Below, one piece after another: positions 61,859-64,000 of a stretch of DNA of 64,000 nt; within the stretch, counting starts at the first letter, position 1; each line of letters starts with the position of its first letter. The DNA is from Nocardia aurea (GTDB taxonomy: Bacteria > Actinomycetota > Actinomycetes > Mycobacteriales > Mycobacteriaceae). Below the pieces are notes generated by a model. That model ran no database searches. It saw only the letters and a program-made list of their open reading frames with translations, and was not told where the DNA came from. The translations under genes and the position numbers were made by a program. The stretch is from contig NZ_QCYJ01000127.1 in the NCBI RefSeq assembly GCF_003123685.1, positions 434,001 through 498,000 on the forward strand, read 5' to 3'.

Positions 61859-63336
61859 GCGGGTCGGTTCCGTCACGATCGTCCGGAGCCGGCGGCCCGG
61901 GAACCGTCGGGCCCGTACAGGTCATCGTCGCGCTGCTCGCCGCGCTCGTCGTGGTGGTCACCGGCTTCGCCTGGCACAGCGTCGACGCGCTGATCTCCAA
62001 TATCGAACGCATCGGCGACCTGGGACTGGGCGGAAGTCGTGACGGCGCGGTCGACATCCTGCTGGTCGGGGTGGACAGTCGCACCGACGCGCACGGCAAC
62101 CCGCTGACGCAGGCGGAACGGGCCATGCTGCACGCGGGTGACGAGGTCGGCACCAATACCGACACCATCGTCCTGGTGCGCGTCCCCAACGACGGACGTT
62201 CCGCGACCGCCATCTCACTGCCCCGCGACTCCTACGTCGACATACCGGGATTCGGCAAGGGCAAGATCAACTCGGCCTACGGCGCGACCAAGGAGGCCGA
62301 GCGCGCCAAACTCATCGGCACGGGTCTGTCGGACTCCGAAGTCGACAAGCGGGCCACCCAGGCCGGTCGCAAGGCGCTGATCACCACCGTCGCGAATCTG
62401 ACCGGTATCGGCGTCGACCACTACGCCGAGGTGAGCCTGCTCGGATTCGTGCTGCTGACCGAAGCCGTCGGTGGTGTCGACGTCTGCCTGAACCATGCGG
62501 TCGACGAATGGATGTCGGGTGCGGACTTCCCCGCCGGACAGCAGAAACTCGACGGTCCGCAGGCATTGAGTTTCGTGCGTCAGCGCCACGACCTCGAACG
62601 TGGCGATCTCGACCGCATCGTGCGCCAGCAGGTGTTCATGGCCCAGCTCGTCGGACAGGTGCTCAGCGCGAAGACCCTCGCGAATCCCTCGCGGCTGGGC
62701 CAGCTCAGCGAGGCGGTCGGGCGCACCGTCGTGCTGGACGAGGACTGGGACGTGCTGACCTTCCTCCAGCAGCTCAAGGATCTGTCCGGCGGGCAGGTGA
62801 AATTCGAGACCATTCCGGTGACCGATCTCAACGGCATGACCGGCGACGGCGAATCCGTGGTGCGGGTCGACCCGAAAGCCGTGAAATCCTATGTGGCATC
62901 GCTCGTCGGCGAGTCGAGTGGCGAAACCCCACAGCCACTGGTGAATCCGGACAGCGTGACGGTCGACGTCTACAACGCGGGCGGGGTCGCGGGGTTGGCG
63001 GGTAAGGTCTCGCAGGCGTTGAGCGCCAAGGGTTTCCGCGAAGGCACCGTCACGAACTATTCCGGACGCAGCGCGAGCAGCAGCCGGGTGCTCACCGCCG
63101 ACACCTCCGATTCGCGAGCCAAGGCCGTCGCGCAGGCGCTCGGCGGGCTGACCGTGGTCGCCGACGAGTCGATGTCCCCGGGTTCGGTCGGGGTCGTGCT
63201 GGCGAGCGACTATTCTGGTCCGGGCTCGGCGGCGAGCTCCATGTTCGATCTCTCCGGAACCTCGACCTCCGCGACGCCGGTTCCCCCCGCCCCACCGATC
63301 GACGCAGGCCAGAACGGACCGAAATGCGTGAACTGA
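61855..63336 (+). CDS. cpsA: LytR-CpsA-Psr family ligase
   Basis: LCP transferase; the mycobacterial homologue (Rv3267, CpsA1/Lcp1) ligates arabinogalactan to peptidoglycan outside the membrane. The 493 residues have one membrane helix at about 22-43, the LCP domain (DILLVGVDSRTDAHGN, ISLPRDSYVDIPGFGKGKIN, with the conserved Asp and Arg residues for the pyrophosphate, and LDGPQALSFVRQRHDLERGDLDR), and a C-terminal LytR_C domain (VTVDVYNAGGVAGLAGKV). It ends in a Pro-rich tail. Divergent from rmlD. ATG 61855 follows a GGGAG site within the leader ORF. Confidence 0.94.
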   Translation: MSGSVPSRSSGAGGPGTVGPVQVIVALLAALVVVVTGFAWHSVDALISNIERIGDLGLGGSRDGAVDILLVGVDSRTDAHGNPLTQAERAMLHAGDEVGTNTDTIVLVRVPNDGRSATAISLPRDSYVDIPGFGKGKINSAYGATKEAERAKLIGTGLSDSEVDKRATQAGRKALITTVANLTGIGVDHYAEVSLLGFVLLTEAVGGVDVCLNHAVDEWMSGADFPAGQQKLDGPQALSFVRQRHDLERGDLDRIVRQQVFMAQLVGQVLSAKTLANPSRLGQLSEAVGRTVVLDEDWDVLTFLQQLKDLSGGQVKFETIPVTDLNGMTGDGESVVRVDPKAVKSYVASLVGESSGETPQPLVNPDSVTVDVYNAGGVAGLAGKVSQALSAKGFREGTVTNYSGRSASSSRVLTADTSDSRAKAVAQALGGLTVVADESMSPGSVGVVLASDYSGPGSAASSMFDLSGTSTSATPVPPAPPIDAGQNGPKCVN

Positions 63337-63369
63337 CCCCCCTCCCCGCCGACGATCGTGACGTCGAGC

Positions 63370-64000
63370 ATGCGTGACCTCGACCAGGCGCTCACCCTCA
63401 CCGAGGCCGTCCTCGACCCGATCCTGGCCCGCGAACCGGCAGGTCCGCGCGTCACCTACTACGACGACGCGAACGGCGCGCGGATCGAACTGTCCGGGCT
63501 GACGCTGGCGAACTGGGCCGCCAAGACCGGCAACCTGATCCGCGACGAATTCGGGCTGAGCCCCGGCGCACGGGTCGCGGTCCTGCTGCCCGCGCACTGG
63601 CAGACCGCCGCGGTGCTGCTCGGCTGCTGGTGGGCCGGGACCGAGGTCGTGCTGCGCCCCGATCCCGACGCCGACCTGGCTCTGGTCACACCCGATCGCA
63701 TCGATGACGCCGACGGTGTCGCCGAAGTGGCCGCGCTCTCGCTCGATCCCATGGGTATGCCGGTACGCGATCTGCCCATCGGGATCACCGACTTCGCCAC
63801 CGCCGTCCGGGTGCACGGCGACCAGTTCCATCCGCGCGGCGCCGGTGTCGCGCTCGACGGCATGCCCGTGTCGGAAGTTCTCGCCGAAGCCAGGAAGTCG
63901 GCCCTGCGGCAGGGTTTCGCCGAGGGTGACCGGGTGCTGTCGAGCACGCCGTGGGAGACCCCGGCCGAACTGATCGACGGATTGATCTCGGTGCTCGCGG
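63370..64000 (+). CDS. TIGR03089-like protein, 3' end beyond the window
   Basis: The frame is open from ATG 63370 to the window edge, giving 210 residues. The start RDLDQALTLTEAVLDPILAREPAGPRVTYYD and NWAAKTGNLIRDEFGLSPGARVAVLLPAHWQTAAVLLGCWWAGTEVVL are the remains of an ANL-type adenylate-forming fold, shortened and without the P-loop. This is the pattern of the actinobacterial TIGR03089 family (Rv3268 by position). GTG 63358 is an alternative start. Function unknown. Confidence 0.82.
   Translation, partial: MRDLDQALTLTEAVLDPILAREPAGPRVTYYDDANGARIELSGLTLANWAAKTGNLIRDEFGLSPGARVAVLLPAHWQTAAVLLGCWWAGTEVVLRPDPDADLALVTPDRIDDADGVAEVAALSLDPMGMPVRDLPIGITDFATAVRVHGDQFHPRGAGVALDGMPVSEVLAEARKSALRQGFAEGDRVLSSTPWETPAELIDGLISVLA

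Overview
The window looks like the chromosome of a mycolic-acid-containing, high-GC actinomycete, most probably Nocardia or a close relative such as Rhodococcus. The gene order follows the Mycobacterium tuberculosis Rv3211-Rv3268 neighbourhood almost gene by gene (from memory, not computed). Typical markers are WhiB1, WhiB2, PdtaS, SigH-RshA, MtrAB-LpqB, SecA1, FbiAB, the mycobacterial ribosomal peptide bL37, and the rhamnose/mannose and LCP enzymes of an arabinogalactan-type envelope. No rRNA, tRNA, CRISPR array, insertion sequence or prophage was seen.

Layout. 1-7.3 kb: the 3' part of a DEAD-box helicase with a very long basic tail, a membrane-anchored propeller-like protein, a histidine phosphatase, a GNAT, endonuclease V, a small membrane protein and a lipid-kinase-family protein. 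7.4-11.8 kb: stress and redox regulation (whiB1, pdtaS, a biotinyl/lipoyl carrier, bL37, rshA-sigH with an apparent SigH promoter, YbaK). 11.9-18.4 kb: small secreted proteins, SRAP, an aldehyde dehydrogenase, aroA, rsgA. 18.4-30 kb: secA1, then an accessory lipid block (WS/DGAT, a three-domain ferredoxin reductase, two acyl-lipid desaturases, BluB-like protein, thiolase). 30.3-32.1 kb: a compact accessory module of XRE regulator, EspR-like protein and ImmA/IrrE metallopeptidase behind an AT-rich operator. 32-41 kb: hpf, comF, lpqB-mtrB-mtrA-tmk, sahH. 40.9-45.5 kb: an iron-box-controlled secreted lipase and an alkane hydroxylase cluster with two alkB genes, two rubredoxins and a TetR regulator. 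45.6-48.6 kb: NUDIX and fbiB-fbiA (coenzyme F420). 48.9-54.3 kb: whiB2 and a mannose activation operon-like run (phosphomannomutase, SIS-like protein, manA). 54.4-56.3 kb: tandem CDF transporters. 56.4-64 kb: FAD oxidoreductase with its TetR, mannose-1-phosphate guanylyltransferase, wbbL, rmlD, cpsA and the start of a TIGR03089-like gene.

How the parts fit. Mannose-6-P isomerase, phosphomannomutase and guanylyltransferase together supply GDP-mannose; RmlD and WbbL make and attach the rhamnose linker of the cell wall; the LCP protein joins polymer to peptidoglycan; MtrAB-LpqB couples envelope state to division. AlkB plus rubredoxins, aldehyde dehydrogenase, thiolase, WS/DGAT and desaturases form a hydrocarbon-to-storage-lipid theme. 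A feature of the whole window is the number of genes whose start codon lies 6-8 nt after a TANNNT hexamer with no Shine-Dalgarno, which suggests leaderless mRNAs and helps to choose starts.
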